From positions 62,001 to 126,000 of the forward strand of contig NZ_JBJYIN010000007.1 in the NCBI RefSeq assembly GCF_046237015.1: a stretch of 64,000 nt of DNA, read 5' to 3'. The notes under the pieces are model-generated. The model ran no database searches. It was not told the DNA's origin and saw only the letters and a list, made by a program, of their open reading frames with translations. The translations under genes were made by a program, and so were the position numbers. Origin of the DNA: JBJYIN01 sp046237015. Its GTDB lineage: Bacteria > Pseudomonadota > Gammaproteobacteria > Enterobacterales > Enterobacteriaceae. Numbering within the stretch: the first letter of the stretch is position 1; each line of letters begins with the position of its first letter. This document shows positions 9,458 to 19,500 of this stretch, piece after piece.

Positions 9458-10912
9458 ATGAAACTGAAACAACAAACGTTACTACGCCAGTGCTGCCTGA
9501 TTGACGGTGAGTGGCAAGACAGCCAAAACGGTGAACGTCTGGATGTCACCAATCCGGCGACGGGTGAGGTGCTGGGGTCTGTGCCACTAGTTACAGCGTC
9601 ACAAACAGAGCGTGCGATAGCCGCCGCTGAACGAGCGCTGGCGGAATGGCGTAAGAAGACGGGAAAAGAACGAGCGGTTCTGTTGCAAGCATGGGCTCGC
9701 TTAATCATGGCGCATCAGGATGATCTCGCTACGTTGCTGACCGCAGAGCAGGGTAAGCCGTTGGCAGAGGCACGTGGTGAAATCGCCTACGCCACGTCAT
9801 TTATTGACTGGTTTGCAGAAGAAGCCAAGCGTATTGAAGGCAGCGTGCTGCAATCACCGCAAGGGCATCAACGGATGTTAGTCATCAAGCAGCCGATTGG
9901 TGTGTGCGCCGCTATTACGCCGTGGAATTTCCCGGCGGCGATGATCACTCGTAAAGTCGCGCCAGCACTGGCGGCGGGCTGCACCATGATTGTCAAACCC
10001 GCGGAGCAAACACCCTTTACCGCACTGGCCTTGGCGGAACTCGCGCAGCAGGCTGGTATTCCCAGTGGCGTATTGCAGGTGATCACCGGTAATGCCGAAT
10101 CTGTTGGCAAAATTCTGTGTGATAGTCCAACGGTGCGTAAATTGAGCTTTACCGGCTCGACGGAAGTAGGACGGATCCTTATGGCGCAAAGTGCGCCGAC
10201 GGTAAAAAAACTGTCTTTGGAGTTGGGGGGGAATGCGCCGTTCATCGTGTTTGATGATGCCGATTTGGATCTGGCGGTAAAAGGCATTATGGCCTCGAAA
10301 TACCGTAACAGCGGGCAAACTTGCGTCTGCGCCAACCGGATTTATGTTCAACGGGGGATTTATTCTGCTCTGGTTGAAAAACTGGTGGAAGAAGTTAAAC
10401 AACTTCAGGTCGGCAATGGCAGCCACCCCGGTGTGACACAAGGTCCGCTGATTGATGCTGACGCCATCGATAAAGTTAAGCAACACATTGATGATGCACT
10501 TACAAAAGGGGCCACGCTGCTGTTAGGTGGCGAACCCCACGCTCTGGGCGGTACGTTCTTTATGCCCACCATCATTGGTAATGTGACTCAGGATATGCGT
10601 TTTGCCCGTGAAGAGACATTCGGCCCCGTTGCGCCATTATTCCTATTTAGTGATGAAGCTGACGTAGTGGCGATGGCGAACGATACGGAATTTGGTCTGG
10701 CGGCTTACGTCTATACCCGCGATGCGGTTCGTCAGTGGACGCTTCCCGAAGCGCTGGACTATGGCATGGTCGGCATGAATACCGGACTGATTTCTAACGA
10801 GGTTGCGCCATTCGGCGGCGTGAAACAGTCTGGCTTGGGGCGCGAAGGATCGCGTTTTGGGATCGATGAGTATCTGGAGATGAAATACATCTGCGTCGAT
10901 CTGTCTCGATAG
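9458..10912 (+). CDS. gabD: Succinate-semialdehyde dehydrogenase (NADP+)
   Basis: GabD oxidises succinate semialdehyde to succinate, completing entry of GABA carbon into the TCA cycle. The 484 residues match the E. coli enzyme (about 482). The aldehyde dehydrogenase motifs are intact: the substrate/cofactor stretch ITPWNFPAAMITRK near residue 150, the general base Glu in LELGGNAPFIVFDDAD near 254, and the catalytic Cys in SGQTCVCANR near 288. It follows gabT by nine bases with an AGGGA ribosome-binding site. A gap of 171 bases separates it from the binding-protein gene, so the transport genes may have a promoter of their own. Confidence 0.95.
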   Translation: MKLKQQTLLRQCCLIDGEWQDSQNGERLDVTNPATGEVLGSVPLVTASQTERAIAAAERALAEWRKKTGKERAVLLQAWARLIMAHQDDLATLLTAEQGKPLAEARGEIAYATSFIDWFAEEAKRIEGSVLQSPQGHQRMLVIKQPIGVCAAITPWNFPAAMITRKVAPALAAGCTMIVKPAEQTPFTALALAELAQQAGIPSGVLQVITGNAESVGKILCDSPTVRKLSFTGSTEVGRILMAQSAPTVKKLSLELGGNAPFIVFDDADLDLAVKGIMASKYRNSGQTCVCANRIYVQRGIYSALVEKLVEEVKQLQVGNGSHPGVTQGPLIDADAIDKVKQHIDDALTKGATLLLGGEPHALGGTFFMPTIIGNVTQDMRFAREETFGPVAPLFLFSDEADVVAMANDTEFGLAAYVYTRDAVRQWTLPEALDYGMVGMNTGLISNEVAPFGGVKQSGLGREGSRFGIDEYLEMKYICVDLSR

Positions 10913-11083
10913 ACTTTCTCATCCTGGGCGGAGACTGCCGTTTCCGTCAGGGATGAACACCCAATATGAAGAAAATTTCTGCGATGGCATGTTTTATGCT
11001 TCGTTGCTCTGACTGTCGCTCAAAAATTGATGCTTGATGACCGAAGGTTACATTGACTCACACTACTTTTCAGGAGCCACACC

Positions 11084-12130
11084 ATGCTTAAAGGTAAAAC
11101 GGGATTGAAGAACATTGTCCTACCTGCGTTTCTTGTCGCTATCGCCTGTCAGGTTCAGGCAGAAACGGTGACCGTTATTTCCTTCGGCGGTCTGAATAAG
11201 GACGCGCAGGATAAAGCATTTTATAAGCCGTTCGCCGCCGCAGGAAAAGGGACCATTGAAGCCGGTGAGTACAACGGTGAGATGGCTCGTATCCGGGCCA
11301 TGGTGGAGACCGGTCAGGTGGGTTGGGATGTGGTGGAAGTGGAAAGCCCGGAACTGATGCGTGGTTGTAATGAAGGGCTCTTTGAGCCGTTGGACTGGTC
11401 AACGTTGGGCGATCAATCCCAGTTTGTTAAAGGCGCGGTGTCGGAATGCGGCGCGGGGATTTTTATGTGGTCAACCGCACTGACCTACAACGCCAAAAAA
11501 CTGCCACAGGCCCCGAAAAACTGGGTTGATTTCTGGGATGTTAAAACCTACCCCGGAAAGCGCGCGTTGCGGAAAAGTGCCAAATATACGCTTGAAATCG
11601 CCCTCTTGGCCGATGGCGTGAAGCGCGAAGATCTTTACAGCACACTGGCTACGCCAGCAGGTATTGAACGGGCGTTCAAAAAGCTGGATCAACTGAAGCC
11701 ACATATTCAGTGGTGGGAATCGGGCGCACAGCCAGTGCAATGGTTGGTCTCCGGCGATATTGTCATGACGTCTGCCTACAATGGCCGTGTCGCATCCGCG
11801 CAGAAAGAAGGACATGACTTTAAGATCGTCTGGACGGACAGTCTTTACGATTTAGATAGCTGGGCTATCGTCAAAGGCAGTAAACACAAAGCGTTAGCGC
11901 AACAGTTTATCGCGTTTGCCAATCAGCCCGAAAATCAGAAAGTGTTTGCAGAAAATATTCCCTACGGTCCAACACATGTGAAAGCCACCACGTTGTTGTC
12001 ACCAGATATTGCTCGCAACCTGCCAACGGCACCTGAAAACTTGTCCAGTGCTTTACAGGTGGATACCGAATTTTGGATTGACCACGGCGAGGAGTTGGAG
12101 CAGCGATTCAACGCCTGGGCTGCCCAATAA
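11084..12130 (+). CDS. PotD/PotF-type periplasmic substrate-binding protein
   Basis: The 348-residue protein starts with a clear Sec signal peptide (LPAFLVAIACQVQA, cleavage likely before ETVTVISFGG near residue 27). The remainder resembles family 1 extracellular binding proteins of the spermidine/putrescine type, for example the GQVGWDVVEVESPELMRG and DSWAIVKGSKHK stretches. AGGAG precedes the ATG. It is followed by two permeases of the same family. Because it sits behind gabTD, its ligand may be GABA, as for the Rhizobium Gts transporter of the same superfamily; putrescine or another plant amine is an alternative. The ligand is an inference, the family is not. Confidence 0.86.
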   Translation: MLKGKTGLKNIVLPAFLVAIACQVQAETVTVISFGGLNKDAQDKAFYKPFAAAGKGTIEAGEYNGEMARIRAMVETGQVGWDVVEVESPELMRGCNEGLFEPLDWSTLGDQSQFVKGAVSECGAGIFMWSTALTYNAKKLPQAPKNWVDFWDVKTYPGKRALRKSAKYTLEIALLADGVKREDLYSTLATPAGIERAFKKLDQLKPHIQWWESGAQPVQWLVSGDIVMTSAYNGRVASAQKEGHDFKIVWTDSLYDLDSWAIVKGSKHKALAQQFIAFANQPENQKVFAENIPYGPTHVKATTLLSPDIARNLPTAPENLSSALQVDTEFWIDHGEELEQRFNAWAAQ

Positions 12131-12155
12131 CGTATTGCGGCACTTAGCCGATATC

Positions 12156-12185
12156 GCGGGAAAATGGCGTTCGTGCCTTTCCCGC
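12156..12185 (+). other. Intercistronic hairpin between binding protein and permease genes
   Basis: GCGGGAAA (12156-12163) pairs with TTTCCCGC (12178-12185). It lies in the 123-base gap after the binding-protein stop. Structures at this position often protect the abundant binding-protein message or dampen permease expression; that role here is inferred. Confidence 0.4.
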
Positions 12186-12253
12186 CACTTTGCCAATGTC
12201 TATGTGATCTCATGTATGACCGACATGCCGTAAGCATAATGGAGATAAAGTCT

Positions 12254-13525
12254 ATGCCTAACAGTGACGAGCTGGCGACTACGCCCCCCTCCCGCGAGAA
12301 AGAAGGGAACAATACGCTGAAACAGCAATTGCGTGCTGCACAATCCGTATATAAAAAACGTTCACTGTTACTGATTGCGCCACTGTTTCTGTTTATCACG
12401 GTGAGTTTTCTCTTTCCTATCATCTCAATATTGGGGAAAAGCGTATCGAATCCCGAACTCCGCGAAACGATGCCGGAGACGGTTGCGGCGATGCGATTGT
12501 GGGCTGGTAAAGACATTCCAGATGAAACGGTATTTAACGCGGTGGTGAGCGATCTGCGTGAAGCCCGCAGTAGTGGAAAATTATCGAATATCACCAAACG
12601 GTTAGGTTATGAAGGCGCAGAGTATCGAACATTAATTACCCGTACATTGCGTAATATGCCAGCAGAGGGGAGTCGTGATGTTCGTGCTCAGTTGATTGAC
12701 AAGCAACCTTTATGGGGGGAGTTGTCCACCTGGCAGACACTGGATCGAGCGTCACGCCCACTAACCAGCTATTACCTGCTCGCGGTATTCGACCATAAAG
12801 TTGATGCCAAGACCCAAGACATTGTCATGCAGCCCGCCGATCAGGCTTTGTATGTCGATGTGCTATTTCGCACATTACTGATGGCAGGCGTGGTCACATT
12901 ATTGTGTGTGGGGCTGGGCTATCCGCTTTCTTACTGGCTGGCGAAGCAACCCGCTAACCGAGCTAACTTGCTGCTTATTCTGGTTTTGCTACCGTTCTGG
13001 ACTTCATTGATTGTGCGTACCGCTAGCTGGATTGTGCTCTTGCAATCCGGTGGTTTGATCAACCGGACGTTAATCAACATGGGCGCGATCAACGAACCGC
13101 TGGTGTTGGTGTTTAATCGCATCGGTGTCTATATCTCGATGACACACATTTTGCTGCCGTTCTTCATTTTACCGCTGTATGCCGTGATGAAAGGCATTTC
13201 TCCTAATTATGTTCGAGCAGCGGTATCACTGGGCGCACATCCCTTTATTGCATTCTGGCGTGTGTATGTACCGCAGACTTATGCCGGTGTAACGGCGGGG
13301 GCGCTTCTGGTTTTCATGATGGCGATTGGTTACTACATTACGCCAGCGTTGCTGGGCGGGCCTGGCGATCAAATGCTGAGTTATTTCGTGGCATTTTTCA
13401 CTAATACCACGATGAATTGGGGAATGGCTGCGGCGTTGGGCACGCAGTTACTGGTTATCGTTACGCTGCTGTATGTGGTGTACATCCGTGTTACCCGAAC
13501 TCAGGCCGAAAGTGCGGCGCATTAA
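12254..13525 (+). CDS. PotB-type ABC permease with a large N-terminal insert
   Basis: Inner-membrane permease of the polyamine/opine class. The ATG at 12254 is preferred because GGAG lies nine bases upstream; a longer frame reaching 12164 has no such signal. The resulting 423 residues exceed the usual 270-310 of PotB. The excess lies between the first membrane helix (residues about 38-58) and the second (about 207): roughly 140 polar residues that should be periplasmic. The C-terminal part has the standard permease fold and the EAA loop AAVSLGAHPFIAFWRVYVP near 317, which contacts the ATPase. It pairs with the downstream permease. Long permeases of this type occur in rhizobial and pseudomonad amine transporters. 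Confidence 0.85.
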   Translation: MPNSDELATTPPSREKEGNNTLKQQLRAAQSVYKKRSLLLIAPLFLFITVSFLFPIISILGKSVSNPELRETMPETVAAMRLWAGKDIPDETVFNAVVSDLREARSSGKLSNITKRLGYEGAEYRTLITRTLRNMPAEGSRDVRAQLIDKQPLWGELSTWQTLDRASRPLTSYYLLAVFDHKVDAKTQDIVMQPADQALYVDVLFRTLLMAGVVTLLCVGLGYPLSYWLAKQPANRANLLLILVLLPFWTSLIVRTASWIVLLQSGGLINRTLINMGAINEPLVLVFNRIGVYISMTHILLPFFILPLYAVMKGISPNYVRAAVSLGAHPFIAFWRVYVPQTYAGVTAGALLVFMMAIGYYITPALLGGPGDQMLSYFVAFFTNTTMNWGMAAALGTQLLVIVTLLYVVYIRVTRTQAESAAH

Positions 13526-13652
13526 TATACCCGTCATACTTCAAGCTGCCTGTGCGTTGGCTGCCCTTACTCACCCCAGTCACTTACCTGAGTAAGCTCC
13601 TGGGGATTCGTGCGGTTGCCGCCTTCACGCAACTTGAATTATTTTGGGTATA
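13526..13652 (+). repeat. ERIC element (127 bp)
   Basis: The stretch starts at the base after the upstream permease stop and is exactly the canonical ERIC length. It contains the well-known ERIC core: CTCACCCCAGTCACTTAC near 13569 and GTAAGCTCCTGGGGATTC near 13590. Its outer ends, TATACCCGTCATACTTCAAG and the TTGAATTATTTTGGGTATA terminus, are imperfect inverted repeats. It splits the two permease genes of one transporter. Confidence 0.93.
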
Positions 13653-13747
13653 GGTACTGTTTTATTGGCAGAAAGTCATGAGAAGTGGCGAACAAAACTA
13701 TCACACCCGTTTAATGAAAAGCAGCAGCACAGCAGGGGGAAGTAAAA

Positions 13748-14566
13748 ATGAGACAACAAGGTGAATGGATGATCCGCTTGTGGAATACCTTCTTCAATTT
13801 TTATGGTGCTGCCATGTTACTTTTTCTGGTGATACCCGTTTTGGTGATTGTCCCGCTATCGTTCAATGCAGGATCGTTCCTGAGTTACCCATTGAGCGGA
13901 TTTTCTTTACGCTGGTATAACGAGTTTTTCAGTTCCAGCGCTTGGTTAGGCGCGTTAGGCAACAGCCTATTAATCGCGCCGTTGGCAACGCTATTGGCGA
14001 CAATATTGGGCGTGTTGGCTTCCGTGGGGCTGGTTCGTGGAGAATTTCGCGGTAAATCACTGGTGATGGCTGTCTTGATCTCGCCGATGATTGCGCCGGT
14101 AGTGATTGTCGCGGTGGGCATGTTTTTCTTTTTCGCCAAATTATCATTGTTAAACAGCTATCTGGGGCTGGTTTTAGCTCATGCGATGCTGGGCGTACCG
14201 TTTGTTGTCATCACGGTAACCGCTGTGCTGAAGAATTATGATCATAATCTGACGCGTGCTGCGGCCAGCCTTGGTGCGCCACCGCTGTTAGCGTTTCGTA
14301 AAGTGACCTTTCCGTTAATTGCTCCCGGTGTGTTTTCCGGCGCATTGTTTGCGTTCGCGACCTCATTTGACGAAGTGATCGTAACGTTATTTCTGGCCAG
14401 CCCTCGTCAGCGTACCTTACCGTTACAAATGTTTGCCGGGATCCGCGAAAACCTGGACCCGACGATAGCGGCGGCGGCGTCAATGATGGTGGGTGCGGCC
14501 TTAATTTTATTGATCACGATGGAAATACTGCGCCGCCGTTCTGAGCGTTTACGCAGTGGGCGCTAG
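13748..14566 (+). CDS. PotC-type ABC permease
   Basis: A 272-residue inner-membrane permease with about six hydrophobic segments, the second permease of the amine/GABA-type transporter. The EAA motif appears as AAASLGAPPLLAFRKVTFPL near residue 175. AGGGGGAAG stands eight bases before the ATG at 13748; an in-frame ATG at 13769 is a less likely start. It is separated from the first permease by 222 bases that include an ERIC element, so translation is not coupled and some transcript may end or be processed between them. The gene is followed by a good terminator at 14670. Confidence 0.88.
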   Translation: MRQQGEWMIRLWNTFFNFYGAAMLLFLVIPVLVIVPLSFNAGSFLSYPLSGFSLRWYNEFFSSSAWLGALGNSLLIAPLATLLATILGVLASVGLVRGEFRGKSLVMAVLISPMIAPVVIVAVGMFFFFAKLSLLNSYLGLVLAHAMLGVPFVVITVTAVLKNYDHNLTRAAASLGAPPLLAFRKVTFPLIAPGVFSGALFAFATSFDEVIVTLFLASPRQRTLPLQMFAGIRENLDPTIAAAASMMVGAALILLITMEILRRRSERLRSGR

Positions 14567-14669
14567 GTTAGGGGATTGCCATTTTCCCGCAGCTTGAAGG
14601 GTATAACATATTCAAACCATGCTTATTATTTCTTAAGTTGAATATTATTTTGTTATGTGTTGCCAATAT

Positions 14670-14700
14670 TATCGCGGTTATTACTTACCGCGATATTTTA
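14670..14700 (+). terminator. Terminator of the gab/transport gene set
   Basis: A perfect 9-bp stem, TATCGCGGT (14670-14678) with ACCGCGATA (14687-14695), encloses TATTACTT and is followed by TTTTA. It lies about 100 bases after the last permease stop, in the AT-rich gap of 240 bases that precedes cdiB. The rest of that gap shows no gene. Confidence 0.75.
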
Positions 14701-14812
14701 TATGGCGCTAAACTAAATTTATTATTATAGACCTATATGTTCTTTCATATATTGAGATTAATAATTAACCGTTCTACTATGCCGGTAAAAGTTAATAACT
14801 TCAGGAATGAAG

Positions 14813-16480
14813 ATGATGCAGTTTTTTATCAGACTGCTTTTGATTTTTGCTATCGTTTTTCCTTGTTTATCGTTATCGGCGTTACTTAATCCAGCAGATA
14901 GAAATGACATACAACAACGACAGTCGGAAATTATTGAACAGTCCAAACAGCAACGCGATTCATTATCACAATTAAATCAAACAGAAATAGCAGCGGGCTC
15001 TGAGAGTAAAAATAATGCTAAACACTGCTTTTTTATCCGAAAAATTAATTATCGTAATGCTTCTTTGCTGCGTGAAAAAGACAAATTCAGGCTGAATGAA
15101 TATTATGTTAACCGTTGTATTAATGTTAATAATATAAATCAACTGATTCATGACGTCAGTAATTGGTATATCGACCGGGGTTATATTACCAGTCGGGCTT
15201 TTATTGGCGAGCAAGATCTCTCTGATGGCCTATTACAAATCGATATTCTGGAAGGTCGGCTTGAAGCTATTCAACTTAACAATCAATCAACATTGGCACT
15301 AAAGCAGGTTTTTCCAAGATTGGAAGGTGAAATCCTCAATTTGCGGGATATAGAGCAGGGCATGGAACAGCTTAACCGCATGCCGACACAGCAAGTAAGT
15401 ATTGAAATTCACCCCGGCAGTCACCCTGGCTATTCCATTGTGAATCTCACCAGCAAAAAACAGATACCACTGACGGCCAATATTAGTTTTGATAATAGCG
15501 GGCAAAAGAGTACTGGCGAGCAGCAGTTAAGCGGTGGTCTGTGGGCAGACAATGTATTGGGATTAGCCGACCAGTGGTTTGTTAATGGTGGGCATAGCAG
15601 CGAGTTTCGAGATGGTCAGAATGTGGAAAGTCTGCAAACCGGCGTGTCGTTTCCCTATGGTCACTGGACGTTCAACTATGACTATTCTAAAAGCCGTTAT
15701 CGTAATGATTTTACTAATCGGGAATTTCTCTGGCATTCAACAGGTAACAGTCAAACGCATCGTGCCACGTTATCACGTGTGATTTTCCGCAATGGTGAGA
15801 TGAAAACCAGTGTTTCGGCAGGGATGTCGCATCGTATTGGGCAGAACTACCTGAATGATGTGCTGTTGCAATCCAGCAGTCGTAAACTGAGCAGCGCGAT
15901 TATCGGCATCAACCACAGCCAGAAGTTGTGGGGCGGGTTGGCAACGCTCAACCCGGCTTATAGCCGCGGAACGCGCTGGTTTGGCGCAGAGGGTGACGAA
16001 GGAAAATCAGACGACGCGCCACGTGCCGAGTTTAATAAACTGACGTTGGCCGCCAGTTATTACTACCCACTCAGTAACAACATCAACTATCTCACCAATT
16101 TCTATGCGCAATACTCGCCGCAGACCCTGTATGGCAGCGAACAGGTAACGCTGGGCGGTGAGACATCGGTGCGTGGCTTCAAAGAGCAGTATCTTTCTGG
16201 CGATCGTGGTGGTTATTGGCGCAACGAGGTCAACTGGCAGCCGTTGCAATTGCCGTGGCTTGGCAGCACAACTTTCACCGTTGCGTTAGACGGCGGACAC
16301 CTTTTCTCACATAAGACTGACGGGGACACGGCGGGAACATTGTGGGGGGCCTCCGTGGGCATGGGTATCTCCAATCCGTATTTATCACAACAGATTACTG
16401 TTGGCTGGCCGTTGGCGTATCCAGACTGGCTAAAACCGGATACGGCGGTGGTTTATTACCGCGTAGGACTTTCTTTTTAA
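14813..16480 (+). CDS. cdiB: TpsB outer-membrane transporter of the two-partner system (CdiB/HecB/ShlB family)
   Basis: This Omp85-class pore exports the giant CdiA protein. A signal peptide (LLLIFAIVFPCLSLSA) is followed by a coiled-coil-like Gln-rich stretch, POTRA domains (about residues 70-225) and a 16-strand barrel. The barrel carries the VRGF motif of the L6 hairpin (TSVRGFKEQYLSGDRGGYW, near residue 454) and ends in Phe. A cysteine pair (KHCFFIRKI and VNRCINVN) may form the disulfide seen in some TpsB first POTRA domains. AGGA lies six bases before ATG 14813; an ATG at 14807 is in frame but touches the AGGA. The 5' third is markedly AT-rich. cdiA follows after 22 bases. Confidence 0.94.
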   Translation: MMQFFIRLLLIFAIVFPCLSLSALLNPADRNDIQQRQSEIIEQSKQQRDSLSQLNQTEIAAGSESKNNAKHCFFIRKINYRNASLLREKDKFRLNEYYVNRCINVNNINQLIHDVSNWYIDRGYITSRAFIGEQDLSDGLLQIDILEGRLEAIQLNNQSTLALKQVFPRLEGEILNLRDIEQGMEQLNRMPTQQVSIEIHPGSHPGYSIVNLTSKKQIPLTANISFDNSGQKSTGEQQLSGGLWADNVLGLADQWFVNGGHSSEFRDGQNVESLQTGVSFPYGHWTFNYDYSKSRYRNDFTNREFLWHSTGNSQTHRATLSRVIFRNGEMKTSVSAGMSHRIGQNYLNDVLLQSSSRKLSSAIIGINHSQKLWGGLATLNPAYSRGTRWFGAEGDEGKSDDAPRAEFNKLTLAASYYYPLSNNINYLTNFYAQYSPQTLYGSEQVTLGGETSVRGFKEQYLSGDRGGYWRNEVNWQPLQLPWLGSTTFTVALDGGHLFSHKTDGDTAGTLWGASVGMGISNPYLSQQITVGWPLAYPDWLKPDTAVVYYRVGLSF

Positions 16481-16502
16481 TTGTTGATACCGGGGATCAG
16501 GG

Positions 16503-19500
16503 ATGAAACCAATAAAAACGACACAGCGTCTGATCGTGTATACGCTGATCAATCTCATCGCATTCCAACCTCTGTTACCTGCAATGGCTGCGGGTGTGCA
16601 GGTTGCTACAGGTAACACCGCGCTGGATCGGGCTGGAAACGGTGTGCCAGTCATCAATATTGCCACGCCCAACGGCGCGGGAATTTCCCATAATCAGTAT
16701 CGTGATTTTAACGTCGATAAACCGGGTCTGATCCTGAATAACGGAACGGAACGACTGAATTCGACCCAACTCGGCGGACTGATTCAGAGTAACCCGAATC
16801 TTAAAGGGAAAGCTGCCGACGCTATTATCAATGAAGTGGTGTCGACTAACCGCAGTACGTTGGCAGGTTACCTTGAAGTCGGTGGTAAACAGGCCAGTGT
16901 GATTGTCGCCAACCCGAACGGTATTACCTGCGACGGCTGTGGTTTCATTAATACGCCACAGGTGACGCTGACCACAGGGAAACCGCAACTGGATGCGCAG
17001 GGCAATTTACAGCGTATTGATGTTACTCGGGGGGATATCACACTGACAGGACAGGGGTTGGATGCCAGTAAGAGCGATTATCTCAGCCTGATTTCCCGTA
17101 CCGCACAGATTAATGCCGGACTGAATGCCAACGATGCACAGATCGTGCTCGGTGCGAATCAGGTTGATGCGAATGGCAAGATTACAGCACAGACGGCAGA
17201 CAGCAGCGTCAAGGTGGCGCTGGATACCCGTGCGCTCGGTGGTATGTACACCAACCGTATCAAGCTGGTTTCCAGCGATAAAGGCGTAGGCGTAAATGTT
17301 GGTAACCTGAGCGCCCGTAGCGGAGATATCACGCTGTCTGCCAACGGCAAACTCAGCATCGGCGATGTTGTCACGCAGGGTAATTTACGTGCAGAAGGCG
17401 ATGCGCTGGCACTACAGGGTAAACAGCAAGCCGCTAATACACTCAGTCTGCAAGCCAAGCAAAGCATCACGTTACAGGACGCGACTTTACGTGCGGGGAA
17501 AGATATTGCTATTCAATCCGGCGGTGAACTCAAGGCGCATCAGAGCATCATCAGCGCGGGTGTCGATACAAAGGGTAAGGTTAAACAGGGGAATCGATTA
17601 TCGATAAAAAGTGACGGCGTCACTATATCTGATGCGCAACTCGCCGCAGGTAACATCATGATCGACGCGGGAAAATCGCTACAGCAAGATGCGAAAAGCG
17701 GTATTAAAGCGGAGGCGTTACTAGATGTGCGCGGAGGTGCCGTCTCGCTGGCGGGAATAGCTGGTGCAGAGGAACTGCGGCTCGAAGCGCAAACCCTCAA
17801 CGGCGCAGATAGCGCACAGCTACAGGCGAAAGAGCGCGCAACGGTGCACGTAACTCAACAGGGTGACTGGCAAGGTGATCTGACGGCGGGGAATACACTG
17901 ACGGTTGATGGTGGACGTATGCTGCAACGCGGTACTGTCGCGGGGAAAACGGTCGCGCTAGCGTTAGAGGCACTGGATAACCAGGGCGAGATCGCGTCGC
18001 TGCAAGGGTTGACATTCAGCGGTACGCAGCTGACTAACAGCGGCACACTGGTAGCCGCGGAGCAGATGGTCGTCAACGCGGATTGGCTGGATAACGCGGG
18101 GTTACTCAGCGCGCAGGGAGAGGTAAAACTTGAACTGCAAACACTGCTGAACAATCAGGGCAAGATCCTGACCGAGAAGCGCCTGTTCCTGCTGGCCGAT
18201 AGTGTAACCAATCACGGTGCCATGCAGGGGGATTCGGTTGCTTTGCAAAGCAACCAGCTTACGAACCAGGGCGAGATGATGGCCGGTTCGCTTGAACTGG
18301 CCAGCCAGACGGTGGAAAACCACGGTGTCATTAACGCGCAACACATGATAGCGCTACACGGTGGCAGTATGCTGAATAACGGTACTCTCAGCGCGGGTGA
18401 AAAACTGGCGTTGACGCTTGATAGCACACTGGATAACCGTAGCATGATACAGGCGGGGCACACCGCAGCAGTGACGACTGACAAACTCCGTAATGAAGGT
18501 ACGCTGACTGCCCCGGAGTTACAGTTGAAAACCGGTGCGTTCTCTAACCGGGGCACGATTCAAGCGGATAATGCGCTGGTGCTTGAGAGCGCTCGTGAGT
18601 TAACGCAATCTGCTGACGGCAAACTTCTGGCGGGAAATAGCCTGACGTTGAAGGCGGATAGTGCAGAAACTGACGGGGACATTCAGGCACGGCAGTTCCT
18701 GATCAATGCTGAACGCTGGATCAATGCAGGCAAAACCAGCGTTGAGGGCAACGGACAGATTACCGCTCGACAGATGGACAATCGTGGTGACCTGTTGGCA
18801 AGCGGGAACTGGACGATCGATGGGGATACGGTGAGCAATGCGGGAGCATTGCAAGGTCATTCGCTGAATATTCAGGCTAATACTATAGAGAACAGCGGGC
18901 AGGCACAGGCACTGAATACCGTGGATCTGATCGCTACCGACACGTTTATCAACAGTGGCGACTGGCTCAGCGGGGCGGAGTTGCACCTTCAGGCGGCAGA
19001 GGCAGAAAACCGGGGCAATCTCCAAGCGTTGGCGCTTGCCGTACAGGGTGAGGAGTTTGCTAACCGTGGCAGCCTCAGCGGAATCAATCGACTGACACTG
19101 TCGTTAAACGGCACGCTGGAAAATCACGGCTCGATGCAGAGCAGCCAGCTTCATGCTGAAGCATCACAGATTAACAATCAGGGGTCTCTGTACGGTACGG
19201 ATACGCTGACGCTGACGGCAGTCAACGGGTTTACCAATCAGCAAAACGGCACGTTATTGTCTCAAGGTGCTACGGTGTTAAAGGCGGCACAGGTTGTCAA
19301 TCTGGGGGAATGGCAGGCGCAGAATCTGCAACTGGATGCTCGTAATCTAACGAATCGTGGCCAGATCCAGGGGGATAACGGGCTGCGAATTACGCTGGAA
19401 CCATCTGACGGACATGGCGTACTCCTCAATCAGGGAATGTTAATATCGGGTGGTGATACTCAGTTATCCGCGCGGGGTATCGACAACCAGGGGGCATTGC

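Noticed and set aside
10920..10965. Terminator between gabD and the binding-protein gene
   Set aside because: An imperfect CATCCTG/CAGGGATG pairing exists, but it is interrupted and has no T-run, so I did not list it.
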